Positions 55,953 to 64,000 of a stretch of 64,000 bases of DNA are shown here, piece by piece. The position numbers and the translations under genes are program-made. Origin of the DNA: Stenotrophomonas maltophilia (GTDB lineage: Bacteria > Pseudomonadota > Gammaproteobacteria > Xanthomonadales > Xanthomonadaceae); contig DGLB01000048.1 in the NCBI GenBank assembly GCA_002387845.1, positions 1 through 64,000 on the forward strand, written 5' to 3'. Within the stretch, counting starts at the first letter, position 1. Each line of letters begins with the position of its first letter. The notes below the pieces were generated by a model, which had not been told where the DNA came from, did no database searches, and saw only the letters and a list, made by a program, of their open reading frames with translations.

Positions 55953-58922
55953 TCAGAACCGATAGCCGAGCTGCAGACTGTAGCTGCGCCCGTAGATGCT
56001 GGCATAGTCACTGGAGTCCCCAAGGAAGCCCTGGGGGTCGTAAAACGGCAGGCGGTTGAACAGGTTCTTGACCGTGAAACCGAGGGTCCAGTGATCGTCC
56101 GGTCGCCAGCCCACGCTCAGGTTGGCGGTCCACCACGACGGCACGCCGCCGCACTGCGCCGGGTTCACCGGCAAGCGGCTGGCGGTGCAGGTGTCCGCGT
56201 TGTTGTCTTCGGCATCTACCTGGTCATAGGCCCACCGGGTGGTGCCGACATAGTTCACGAACACGCTGGTGGTGATCTCGCGGTAGGTCCAGTCGGCGTT
56301 CAAGGTGGCGCGCAGGCGGGGGTTGCCGTAGTAGCCGATGGTGTTGCCGTAGTACCAGCGCGAGGCGTCGTCGATGTAGTACTGCTTGCGCCGCGCAATG
56401 GTCGCGGCCATCCCGATGTTCAGGCTGCCGAAGTCGCCCAGGCTGAAGCGGCTGCGTGCATCGATGTCGAATCCATCGACAAGGGTGCGTCCCTGGTTCT
56501 TGTACTGTCCCACCACGCTGGACACCGTGCCAACGCTGTACCCGGGCAATGTGCCGGGACACACCACGCCGCTGGCCGGGTCGGCGCACATCGCCGCCAC
56601 CGCCTCGACGTTGGCACGGTCGGCATCGCTGATCGCATTGCGGGTCATCGACTGGATGTCCTCCGGCTTGCTGTAGTCCGGCGCGGCGATCTCGTTGCGC
56701 CGATAGATGAACAAGTAGTCGGCCGACACGCTCAACCAGCTGGCGGGCTCATAGACCAGGCCCAACGTGGAGATCTTCGCCTTCTCCGGTTTCAGGTCCT
56801 GGTTGGGCTGGGTCATGCGCGCCACGGTGCGGCTGCAGTCGCTGTTGAGCAGCGTGTTGCCGAGATCCACGTCACCACGGCGCGCCGATTGCCGCAGCAG
56901 ATTGGCGATCGCGTTGGTTTCATCGCAGCGCACCTCGTCCTCGAAGCCGCCCAGCTGGGCGAACACGCCGCCGGTGCCGGCTTCGGCAAGGCTGGGAGCA
57001 CGGAAGCCTTCCGAATAGGTGCCGCGCAGCAGCAGCTGTGGCAGCACCTGGTACTTCAACCCGATCTTCGGGGCCAGGTTGGCGCTGAAGTTGGGGTATT
57101 TGTCCACGCGCAGCGCGGCATCCAGCTCCAGCTTGTCCGTGATCGGGGCCACCGTTTCGGCGAACAGCGCATAGGTATTGCGCTTGCCATCGAACCAGGA
57201 CCCACCCTGCTGGGTGATCAGGCCGTTGGCAGCGTCTTCGTTGCCGGGGGTGTAGAACGTCTCGCGGCTGGCGTTGAAGCCAAACGCTGCGCGCATTTCG
57301 CCGGCCGGCAGCTGGAACAGCGGGCCTTCAATCTTGCCGTCCAGGGTGTGCAGGCGCGTCCACGACTGGATGTCGAAGGTGGGGAAGGCCTCACGGATCA
57401 GCGCGGCGTTGGCTTCGTTGATCACCCCGAACTGGTAGGCCGGATTGTCGGAGATGATGACCCGGCCGGTGCCCGGCTCAATGCGGTAGGGACCGAAGGC
57501 GCGCTCGAATCCGTCCAGGTTGACGTTGATGGTCTGGTAGGTCACCGAATGAGTGCCGGCGGTGGCGAGCGCGGTTTCCCAGTTCCAGTCGCCGATGTCG
57601 CCGCGCAGGCCGGCCAGCACCCGGTAGCTCTGGTCGGTATTGCGCTGGCCGAAGTGGCCATCGCCGACGTCCTGCAGCAGGTAGTTCAGGCCCACCACCC
57701 CACCCATCAACGCTTTCAGCTCGGGGCTGGCATTGTTGTACACGTTGTTGGGGCCAAGGTAGGGCGTGCGGAACTGATTGACGGTGGTGCCGGTGTTGCG
57801 CGAGAACCAGCTGGTCGGGTTTCCGGTTGTGGTGTTGTAGCCATTCGGGGTGCCGGCATTGGCGCGCAGGTCGATGTCGGTGTACGTCGCCTCGGCGAAG
57901 GCTTCGGTGCTGTCACCGAGCAGGAAATGCGAGCTGATGTAGGCGGTGTTGCGCTTGGTTTCCGCGCCGGAATCGATCTCGCGGTTCATCCAGGTCTCCC
58001 AGACGCACCGCGTCCCCGACGCCTCGGCAATGGCGGTGCTGCAGCCGGGAGCCGCTTCCTGGCGGCGCGCGCCGGTCACCGGGTCGAAGGCGAAATAGGT
58101 GCCCGGGTTGAATTCCCCCGGCCGGCTGCCGACGCCCAGGCGCAGGTTGTTGAGGTAGTTCGGGTTGTTGACGTAATACTGGCTGGGGCGCTTGTCGTAG
58201 TAGTCGCTGAGCGGAATGGCGTCGCGGCGGTACAGGTTGACGCTGGCATAGACGTTGTAGCGGTCCGCATCCAGGTCGCCAAACCCGGCAGTGATGCTGG
58301 CCTGGTGTTCGCCATAGGAGTCGATGCGTGAGGAGGTGTCAGTGGTGATGCTGACCTCCGCGCCCTGGTAATCCCGCTTGGTGATCACATTGATCACACC
58401 GGCCACCGCGTCGGTGCCGTAGACCGCCGAGGCACCGTCGGTCAGCACTTCCATGCGTTCAATCGCGGCGGCCGGGATGGCATCGATGTTGACGAACTGG
58501 GTCTGGAAGCCGGCGGGCGCGCCGTAGTACGACAGGCGACGGCCATTGAGCAGCACCAGGGTGCCCTGCGCGCCCAGTCCACGCAGGTTCGCCTGCGAGG
58601 CCCCGTCGGAACCGGTGAACAGCGAACGCGAATCCTGCTGGGCCGGCCGCGCGGCGGGCAGGTTGTCGAGCACCTGCAGCAGGGTGCGCGCGCCCATGTT
58701 CTCGATGTCCTGCTTGCGGATCACCTGCACCGGCGAGCTGGTCTCCACGTCCGAGCGGCGAATGTTGGAGCCCGTCACCTGGACCCGGCTCAGTTCGGTG
58801 GTGCGTTCGTCGGGGGGGCTGTCCTGGGCGAAAGCAGGCAGGGTGCCGATCAGGGCAATGCCCAGCGCCAGCGATAACCGGGTGGCGGGGATGCAGCGTT
58901 GGCGATGGCGTACGTTCAACAT
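55953..58922 (-). CDS. TonB-dependent receptor, probably for GalNAc glycans
   Basis: 989 residues from the ATG of MLNVRHRQRCIPATRLSLALGIALIGTLPAFAQ. The N-terminal TonB-box region is ELSRVQVTGSNIRRSDVETSSPVQVIRKQDIENMGARTLLQVLDNLP. The plug includes GLGAQGTLVLLNGRRLSYYG and IERMEVLTDGASAVYGTDAVAGVINVITKRD. The barrel ends YSLQLGYRF. The layout is that of large oligosaccharide receptors in xanthomonads. It is cotranscribed with the GH109 gene (24 bp apart) and diverges from agaS, so import of GalNAc-containing oligosaccharides is the natural reading. Confidence 0.9.
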   Translation of the reverse strand: MLNVRHRQRCIPATRLSLALGIALIGTLPAFAQDSPPDERTTELSRVQVTGSNIRRSDVETSSPVQVIRKQDIENMGARTLLQVLDNLPAARPAQQDSRSLFTGSDGASQANLRGLGAQGTLVLLNGRRLSYYGAPAGFQTQFVNIDAIPAAAIERMEVLTDGASAVYGTDAVAGVINVITKRDYQGAEVSITTDTSSRIDSYGEHQASITAGFGDLDADRYNVYASVNLYRRDAIPLSDYYDKRPSQYYVNNPNYLNNLRLGVGSRPGEFNPGTYFAFDPVTGARRQEAAPGCSTAIAEASGTRCVWETWMNREIDSGAETKRNTAYISSHFLLGDSTEAFAEATYTDIDLRANAGTPNGYNTTTGNPTSWFSRNTGTTVNQFRTPYLGPNNVYNNASPELKALMGGVVGLNYLLQDVGDGHFGQRNTDQSYRVLAGLRGDIGDWNWETALATAGTHSVTYQTINVNLDGFERAFGPYRIEPGTGRVIISDNPAYQFGVINEANAALIREAFPTFDIQSWTRLHTLDGKIEGPLFQLPAGEMRAAFGFNASRETFYTPGNEDAANGLITQQGGSWFDGKRNTYALFAETVAPITDKLELDAALRVDKYPNFSANLAPKIGLKYQVLPQLLLRGTYSEGFRAPSLAEAGTGGVFAQLGGFEDEVRCDETNAIANLLRQSARRGDVDLGNTLLNSDCSRTVARMTQPNQDLKPEKAKISTLGLVYEPASWLSVSADYLFIYRRNEIAAPDYSKPEDIQSMTRNAISDADRANVEAVAAMCADPASGVVCPGTLPGYSVGTVSSVVGQYKNQGRTLVDGFDIDARSRFSLGDFGSLNIGMAATIARRKQYYIDDASRWYYGNTIGYYGNPRLRATLNADWTYREITTSVFVNYVGTTRWAYDQVDAEDNNADTCTASRLPVNPAQCGGVPSWWTANLSVGWRPDDHWTLGFTVKNLFNRLPFYDPQGFLGDSSDYASIYGRSYSLQLGYRF

Positions 58923-59335
58923 CTTGGCTCCTCGTGCGGTCCGCAGCGTGGGGCTGCCTGGGTGGTTTGTTCCGGCAACAGTTGCCCGCACCGCAGCCGC
59001 GCAGGCTGCAGACGGAAAACGGTGAGGTGGATGAGAAAACGGGGAAGCGCTCCCTGCGGCCGACTCTAGGTCAGCGTCTCGAAAGATGTCAACAAATGGA
59101 AAGTAAAAAGAAGGAGTTTTTTACGACAAACGAAAGATGATGCAAAGCACCACTTTCTAAACGTCTTATGAATACGCGCTTTTTCCCTTTCGCCACCTGC
59201 GGATACGCAAGCAATAAGCGGCAGGGTGCGTCATTCAATTCGAAAACTGTGACCGACAGATCTTATTTAAATCTTTCGATAATTGACATTTCGAAAGAAA
59301 ACACAGAAGGTAATTCCGTCCAACAGGAAGTCCCC
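58923..59335. promoter_or_regulatory. 413-bp divergent control region with repeated CGAAAG half-sites
   Basis: No gene. It is markedly AT-rich from 59080 on. CGAAAG occurs at 59080, 59131 and 59292; its inverse CTTTCG at 59187 and 59273; and a near copy CGAAAA at 59241. CTTTCG at 59273 faces CGAAAG at 59292. DeoR-type repressors of aga genes bind repeated CTTTC/GAAAG words, so these are good candidates for AgaR operators. Confidence 0.5.
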
Positions 59336-60493
59336 ATGGAACTGCCCCCGCTCTTCGACCTTGCCGCCTGGCAGTCCCGTGGCGGTGCCCACACTGCCGA
59401 GGAAATCGCACAGCAACCGGCGCTGTGGACTGCCGTAGCCGACCTGTTGGAGGCCGCCCAGCCCACGCTGGAAGCCTTCCTGGGTTCGGCCCTGACGCAC
59501 ACGGAACAGCGGGTGATCTTCACCGGTGCCGGTAGCTCAGGCTTCATTGCCGAGATGGTTGCTGACGCGATCAACGCGCAATGGCCGGCCGACATCCGTG
59601 CCGTTCACACCACCAGCCTGCTCACCCACCCCCAGCTGTACCTGAAGGCCGACCGCCCCACCCTGCTGGTCAGCTTCGGCCGGAGTGGCTCCAGCCCGGA
59701 AAGCGTGGCCGTGGTCGAGCAGGTGAAGGCGTCCGTGCCGCAGGCGCGCTTCCTGCACATCACCTGCAATGCCAACGGCGCGCTGGCCCAGCATGGCAGC
59801 GGCAGGCAGGACACCTGCTCGCTGCTGATGCCGGCGGCCAGTTGCGACCGCGCCTTCGCCATGACCAGCAGCCTCAGCTGCATGCTGCTGGCGGCCATGG
59901 CGGTGTTTGATCGCGCGCCCTGGGCAGAACGCACGGCGCGGCTGCGCACCTTGGCCGAACACGGCCGCGCTGCCCTGCAGCAGTGGGATACGGCGATCGC
60001 GGCGCTGGCGCAGTGGCCGTGTGCACGGGTCATCTACCTGGGCAGCGGCCCGCTGGAAGCCAGCGCGCGCGAAGCGGCCCTGAAGGTGCTGGAACTGACC
60101 GCCGGGCGGGTACTGGCGCTGTCCAATACACCGCTGGGCTTCCGCCACGGTCCCAAATCCACGCTTGATGGCGACACCCTGGTGGTGATGCTGCGCAGCG
60201 CACAGCCCCTGGCCCGCCGCTACGAGCAGGACCTGCTGGACGAACTGCGTGGCGACGGCATCGCCGGAAGGGTCATTTCCGTCGGCCCATCCAGCGCAGA
60301 CCGTGCCGAAGGCGACTTTGCACTCGATGTCCCCGATTTTTCCGATAGCTGGCTGGCTCCGCTGTGGCTGCTGATGGCTCAGGGCTATGCGCTGCAGCGC
60401 TCGGCCGCGATGGGATACACCCCGGACAACCCCTTCCCCGACGGCACGGTCAACCGCGTGGTACAGGGTGTGACCATTCATTCCCACGGCTGA
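59336..60493 (+). CDS. agaS: AgaS-type SIS-domain sugar-phosphate isomerase/deaminase
   Basis: 385 residues from the ATG of MELPPLFDLAAWQSRGGAHTAEEI, with AGGAAG upstream; a longer in-frame start at 59168 reads through AT-rich promoter sequence and was rejected. Two SIS domains: VIFTGAGSSGFIAEMVADAINAQ with LLVSFGRSGSSPESVAVVEQV, and VIYLGSGPLEASAREAALKVLELTAG with NTPLGFRHGPKSTLDGDTLVVML. AgaS deaminates and isomerises galactosamine-6-phosphate to tagatose-6-phosphate. It starts the plus-strand GalNAc operon; the ROK kinase gene follows after 13 bp. Confidence 0.88.
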   Translation: MELPPLFDLAAWQSRGGAHTAEEIAQQPALWTAVADLLEAAQPTLEAFLGSALTHTEQRVIFTGAGSSGFIAEMVADAINAQWPADIRAVHTTSLLTHPQLYLKADRPTLLVSFGRSGSSPESVAVVEQVKASVPQARFLHITCNANGALAQHGSGRQDTCSLLMPAASCDRAFAMTSSLSCMLLAAMAVFDRAPWAERTARLRTLAEHGRAALQQWDTAIAALAQWPCARVIYLGSGPLEASAREAALKVLELTAGRVLALSNTPLGFRHGPKSTLDGDTLVVMLRSAQPLARRYEQDLLDELRGDGIAGRVISVGPSSADRAEGDFALDVPDFSDSWLAPLWLLMAQGYALQRSAAMGYTPDNPFPDGTVNRVVQGVTIHSHG

Positions 60494-60506
60494 GCGGAAT
60501 CCGCAC

Positions 60507-61433
60507 ATGCAGACCTGGTACGGCATCGACATCGGCGGCACCAAGATTGAACTGGCGGCCTGCGACGCGCACGGCACGGTCCAGCACCGCCAGCGCGTGG
60601 CCACGCCGTGCCATGACTACGCCGCGTTCCTGGACAGCGTGACCACGCTGGTGGCCCAGGCCGACCAGACACTGGGCACGGCCAGCCAGGCCATCGGCCT
60701 GGCGCTGCCCGGGGTACGCGACGCCGACAGCGGGCGCCAGCTCAGCGCCAACGTGCCGGCGCTGACCGGGCGCACGGTGGGCGCGGATCTGCAGGCGCGC
60801 CTGCAGCGTCCATTGGCGCTGGGCAACGACCTGCAATGCTTTGCACTGTCCGAAGCGCAGGGCGGCGCGGCCGAAGGCTACCCGAGCATGTTCGGGGTGA
60901 TTCTCGGCACCGGTGCCGGCGGCGGCTACTGCAAGGACGGCCGGCTGGTGGCCGGCAACAACGGCATGGCCGGCGAATGGGGCCACTGGAGCCTGCCCGC
61001 CACCCTGCAGCTGCGCCATGACCTGCCCTTGCTCGACTGTGGCTGTGGGCTGCGCGGCTGCCTGGAGCGCTACGTGTCCGGCAGTGGGCTGGCGCTGATC
61101 CATGCCCGCCAGGGCGGTGATGCGCTCGACGCGCAGCAGGTGGTGGAGCGCGCCAACGGCGGCGATGCCATCGCCCAGCGCGCGCTGGGCATCCACCGTG
61201 ATCTGCTCGGTTACTGCTTCGCCAGCCTGATCCTGGCGCTGGATCCGCACGTCATCGTGCTGGGCGGCGGGTTGTCCAAGCTGGAACCCCTGTATCGCGA
61301 CCTGCCTGCCGCCATCGCCCCTTATCTGTTTGCCGGCGTGCGCGTGCCACCGATCCTGCCGCCGGTGTTCGGCGATGCGGGCGGCGCGCGTGGCGCGGCC
61401 CTGCTGGCCTGCCAGCAGCACCCTGCGCGCTGA
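60507..61433 (+). CDS. agaK: ROK-family sugar kinase, probable GalNAc kinase
   Basis: 308 residues. The ATP motif is YGIDIGGTKIELAACD, the ROK sugar-binding and phosphate segments are LALPGVRD and GVILGTGAGGGYCKDGRLVAGNNGMAGEWGHWSL, and the zinc-finger signature is CGCGLRGCLERYVSGSGLA. The segment HVIVLGGGLSKLEPLYRDLP is typical of the C-lobe. Within an aga operon the likely substrate is N-acetylgalactosamine, phosphorylated after uptake by a permease. The symbol rests on context; the related GlcNAc kinases look alike. Confidence 0.82.
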   Translation: MQTWYGIDIGGTKIELAACDAHGTVQHRQRVATPCHDYAAFLDSVTTLVAQADQTLGTASQAIGLALPGVRDADSGRQLSANVPALTGRTVGADLQARLQRPLALGNDLQCFALSEAQGGAAEGYPSMFGVILGTGAGGGYCKDGRLVAGNNGMAGEWGHWSLPATLQLRHDLPLLDCGCGLRGCLERYVSGSGLALIHARQGGDALDAQQVVERANGGDAIAQRALGIHRDLLGYCFASLILALDPHVIVLGGGLSKLEPLYRDLPAAIAPYLFAGVRVPPILPPVFGDAGGARGAALLACQQHPAR

Positions 61434-61470
61434 TCCGCGCGCGTTGCTTCCGTCACCCTGGAGAACCGCC

Positions 61471-62790
61471 ATGTCCGCCGTGCACGCCTTGATTGCCGCC
61501 CATCGCCAGGGCCAGCCGGTCGGGCTGTACAGCGTCTGCTGCAGCAATGAGCAGGTGCTGCGGGCCGCGATGCAGGTGGCGCAGCGCTACCAAACCCTGC
61601 TGCTGATCGAGGCGACGTCCAACCAGGTGGATCAGTTCGGCGGTTACACCGGCATGACCCCGGTGCAGTACCGCGACTATGTGCATGCGCTGGCAGACGA
61701 ACAGGGCTTCCCGCGCGAACGGCTGGTACTGGGCGGTGATCACCTCGGTCCGAATGCCTGGCAGAAGGGGCCTGCCGACGCAGCCATGGCGCATGCACGC
61801 GCGCTCATCGCCGCCTACGTGGCCGCCGGTTTCCACAAGATCCATCTGGACTGCAGCATGTCCTGCGCCGATGACCCGATTCCCTTGCCCGATGCAACGG
61901 TCGCGACGCGCTCGGCGGAACTGGCGCGGGTCGCCGAGCGCACCGCCGCCGAACACCGACTGCCCCCGCCGGTGTACGTGATCGGCACCGAAGTGCCGGT
62001 GCCGGGCGGCGAAGCCTCGCTTGAGAGCGGTCTTGCCGTCACCACGCCGGAGGCGGCGGCCACCACCCTGGCCATCCACCGCCACGCATTCTCCACGCCC
62101 GACCTGCTGCCGGCCTGGGAGCGGGTGCTGGCGATGGTGGTGCAGCCCGGGGTGGATTTCGACCACAGCAGCGTGCATTACTACGCCCCCGACAAAGCCA
62201 AGGCGCTGTCGGCGTTCGTCGAGGCGCAGCCGCGCATCGTGTTCGAGGCCCATTCCACCGACTATCAGACCGAAGCCGGGCTGCACGCCCTGGTGCGCGA
62301 TCATTTCGCCATTCTCAAGGTCGGCCCGGCCGCGACCCATGCATTCCGCGAGGCCGTGTTCGCCTTGGCGATGATCGAGAACGAGCTGCTGCCGGCGGCG
62401 CAGTGCTCGCAGCTGATCGCGGTGCTGGACCGCGTCATGTGCGAGAAGCCGGGCTACTGGCGCAGCTACTACACCGGCACCGCGGCGGAACAGCAGCGGC
62501 TGCGCCGCTACTCACTCAGCGACCGCAGCCGCTATTACTGGGGTGAGCCGGCCGTGCAGGTTGCGCTGGCCACGCTGGTGGACAACCTCACCCGGCAGCG
62601 CCCGCCGCTGATGCTGCTGAGCCAGTTCCTGCCGGAACAGCGTGCTGCGGTACAGGCCGGCACGCTCAGCAACGCACCGCTCGCCCTGATCCAGCACAAG
62701 GTGGCGTTGCGGCTGGCCGAGTACGCCCGCGCCTGCGGTGCACAAGGCCCATTCGAAACCTTATCGGCAACCGGGCTTTCGGAAGAGTAA
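61471..62790 (+). CDS. agaZ: D-tagatose-1,6-bisphosphate aldolase subunit AgaZ/KbaZ
   Basis: 439 residues from the ATG of MSAVHALIAAHRQGQPVGLYSVCCSNEQVLRAAM. Conserved GatZ/KbaZ phrases include LLIEATSNQVDQFGGYTGMTPVQYRDYV, LVLGGDHLGPNAWQKGPADAAM, HKIHLDCSMSCADDP, VIGTEVPVPGGE and VFEAHSTDYQTEAGLHALVRDHFAILKVGPAAT. This family stabilises or acts as the tagatose-bisphosphate aldolase. It is the fourth step after AgaS, with a phosphofructokinase-like step still to be found outside the window. Confidence 0.9.
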   Translation: MSAVHALIAAHRQGQPVGLYSVCCSNEQVLRAAMQVAQRYQTLLLIEATSNQVDQFGGYTGMTPVQYRDYVHALADEQGFPRERLVLGGDHLGPNAWQKGPADAAMAHARALIAAYVAAGFHKIHLDCSMSCADDPIPLPDATVATRSAELARVAERTAAEHRLPPPVYVIGTEVPVPGGEASLESGLAVTTPEAAATTLAIHRHAFSTPDLLPAWERVLAMVVQPGVDFDHSSVHYYAPDKAKALSAFVEAQPRIVFEAHSTDYQTEAGLHALVRDHFAILKVGPAATHAFREAVFALAMIENELLPAAQCSQLIAVLDRVMCEKPGYWRSYYTGTAAEQQRLRRYSLSDRSRYYWGEPAVQVALATLVDNLTRQRPPLMLLSQFLPEQRAAVQAGTLSNAPLALIQHKVALRLAEYARACGAQGPFETLSATGLSEE

Positions 62791-62825
62791 GCTTCGGCTT
62801 TCCTTCTGAAAGGGACTTCACGACC

Positions 62826-63602
62826 ATGCGAAACACCCGGCAGCGGCGCCAACAGATCATGCAGATGCTGGTGGAGCACGGCAGTGTCCAGGTCAGCGAA
62901 CTGGTGGAGCGTTTCGGGGTGTCCGCGGTGACCATCCGCACCGACCTCACCCACGTCGAAGCACAGGGCCTGGCCACCCGTACCCACGGCGGTGCCACCT
63001 TGATGCGCACCCCGCCGCTGGAGCAGGACATCCATGAGAAGGACACGCTCAATCTGCCACTGAAGGACAGCATCGGCGCGCATGCCGCGCAGCAGGTGCG
63101 CCCCGGCGACAACATCATCATCGACTCCGGGTCCACCACCATGACCCTGGCGCGCCACTTACGTGCGCACCGCGACGTGACGGTGATGACCAACGGCCTG
63201 AACATCGCCTGGGAACTGGCCAACGCACCCGGCGTGGAACTGCTGCTCACCGGTGGCCTGCTGCGCAAGCAGTCATTGTCGCTGCAGGGCAGCCAGGCCG
63301 AAGCCAGCCTCAACACCTACAGTTTCGACACCCTGTTCCTGGGCGTGGATGGCCTGGACCTGCAGTTTGGTCTGACCACCCATCATGAAGCCGAAGCCAG
63401 CCTCAACCACCGCATGGTGGAGCGGGCACGGCGGGTGGTGGTGCTGACCGACGCGTCCAAGTTCGGACGGGTCAGCCTGCATCGCATCGCGCGACTGGAA
63501 CAGGTCCATACCATCATCACCGACGCCAGCATTGACGCCGAGTATCTGGAAGGGCTGCAACGGCTGGGCATCGAAGTGATCATCGCCGAGACCCCTGCAT
63601 GA
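62826..63602 (+). CDS. agaR: DeoR-family regulator of the GalNAc locus (AgaR-like)
   Basis: 258 residues. The N-terminal HTH is RRQQIMQMLVEHGSVQVSELVERFGVSAVTIRTDLTHVEAQGLATRTHGGA. The sugar-phosphate-sensing domain has DNIIIDSGSTTMTLARHL, VMTNGLNIAWELANAPGVELLLTGG and DTLFLGVDGLDLQFGLTT. It probably represses the operon by binding CGAAAG/CTTTCG half-sites before agaS until a GalN phosphate accumulates. The stop overlaps the transporter start by ATGA. Confidence 0.9.
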   Translation: MRNTRQRRQQIMQMLVEHGSVQVSELVERFGVSAVTIRTDLTHVEAQGLATRTHGGATLMRTPPLEQDIHEKDTLNLPLKDSIGAHAAQQVRPGDNIIIDSGSTTMTLARHLRAHRDVTVMTNGLNIAWELANAPGVELLLTGGLLRKQSLSLQGSQAEASLNTYSFDTLFLGVDGLDLQFGLTTHHEAEASLNHRMVERARRVVVLTDASKFGRVSLHRIARLEQVHTIITDASIDAEYLEGLQRLGIEVIIAETPA

Positions 63603-64000
63603 CATCAGCCGCCGCCTCGCACGCCACCCCGAACTCCCGCGCAGAAGGCCCCCGTTGGCCGGTGCGCTACCTGTTGTTCATTGGTGGCATGGGCGGACTG
63701 TTGTACGGCATCGACATCGGCATCATCGCCGGCGCGCTGCCTTATCTGGAAGCCACGGCCACGGCCAGCTGGCATCTCACCAGCCAGCAGTTGGGCTTCG
63801 TGGTCGCGGCGGTGCTGCTGGGCAGCGTGCTCTCCTCGCTGTTTGCCGGAGCCATCGCCGACCTGATCGGGCGGCGCAACACCCTGGTATTGGCCGGTGC
63901 ATTGTTCACCCTGAGCATTCCGGTGATGGCGCTCTCGGAAGGCTACGCCGCATTGCTGCTCGGGCGACTGCTGCAGGGCATCAGCGGCGGCCTGATCGGC
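63599..64000 (+). CDS. MFS sugar-porter-family permease, cut by the window end
   Basis: The first 134 residues are visible. TM1 is RYLLFIGGMGGLLYGIDIGIIAGALPYL, which keeps the sugar-porter start G-x-x-x-G-Y-D-x-G in the form GGLLYGIDIGIIAG. The inter-helix loop is GAIADLIGRRNTLVLAGALF (G-x-x-x-D-x-x-G-R-R), then LLLGRLLQGISGGLIG. It is the last recognised member of the aga operon (4-bp overlap with the regulator gene) and should import GalNAc across the inner membrane. The C-terminal part lies outside the window. Confidence 0.88.
   Translation, partial: MTSAAASHATPNSRAEGPRWPVRYLLFIGGMGGLLYGIDIGIIAGALPYLEATATASWHLTSQQLGFVVAAVLLGSVLSSLFAGAIADLIGRRNTLVLAGALFTLSIPVMALSEGYAALLLGRLLQGISGGLIG

Noticed and set aside
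56091..58331. 746-codon open frame antisense to the TonB receptor
   Set aside because: High-GC shadow frame; the opposite strand encodes a clear receptor and the antisense product has low-complexity His/Arg/Val composition.
1..64000. CRISPR array, prophage or insertion sequence
   Set aside because: No regularly spaced repeats, phage structural genes or transposase were found; the repeated elements are dispersed GTAG hairpins.

Overview
The window is a high-GC (about two thirds G+C by eye) gammaproteobacterial chromosome segment that I place in the Xanthomonadaceae, most likely Stenotrophomonas. The evidence is a scatter of GTAG-headed hairpin repeats of the SMAG type (GTAG followed by a GCCGGGCTTGCCCGGC or GCCGGCCGTTGGCCGGC hairpin), PhoP/PhoQ-type and LpxO proteins, TonB-dependent receptors of the large xanthomonad kind, an H-NS/Xrv-type protein, and a toxin with a C-terminal domain like that of Xanthomonas/Stenotrophomonas type IV secretion effectors.

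Layout. 0-18.8 kb is mostly core: a very large exported protein of unknown function, a DUF3772/MscS channel, a lipocalin and an FAD oxidoreductase, two PepSY proteins beside a phoP-phoQ pair, divergent speA and speE, lpxO with a small LPS-kinase-like gene, and glnB/glnK beside ubiK. 18.8-33.5 kb is accessory in character: S41 peptidase, a ParE-type toxin-antitoxin pair, an NTF2-fold/GNAT/nitrilase operon, an exported dikinase-like protein with histidine domain before ATP-grasp, H-NS-like protein, MarR regulator, CPBP protease, an Abi_2 (AbiD/AbiF) gene preceded by a small structured RNA gene, a TonB receptor, a secreted metallopeptidase-like protein, and a divergent alpha/beta hydrolase/CGNR regulator pair. 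33.5-43.8 kb has comM preceded by a probable structured RNA, a DUF4160/DUF2442 pair, an EAL-PAS protein with a perfect CRP/Clp-type palindrome upstream, a Cof phosphatase, and an antibacterial effector module: an SLT+M23+PG-binding+XVIPCD-like protein with two lipoprotein genes.

44.2-49.2 kb is the most unusual part. It is an intact three-gene operon with the fold signatures of a type I restriction-modification system (S, M, R), but the M and R proteins have lost their catalytic motifs (AdoMet motif I and NPPF in M; nuclease E-x-K, Walker A lysine, DEAH and FTGTP in R). The frames are open for about 5 kb, so this looks like a retained non-catalytic derivative and not a decaying gene set.

49.2-54.5 kb returns to ordinary genes (AtoE-type transporter, ubiA, tRNA-Arg(CCG), a WYL regulator, NIPSNAP and LysE proteins). 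54.6-64 kb is a coherent N-acetylgalactosamine utilisation locus: TonB receptor and GH109 alpha-N-acetylgalactosaminidase on one strand; AgaS-type isomerase/deaminase, ROK kinase, AgaZ/KbaZ aldolase subunit, DeoR-type regulator and the start of an MFS sugar porter on the other. They diverge from a 413-bp control region rich in CGAAAG half-sites.

All functional calls come from reading translated sequence and motifs. No database search was possible.
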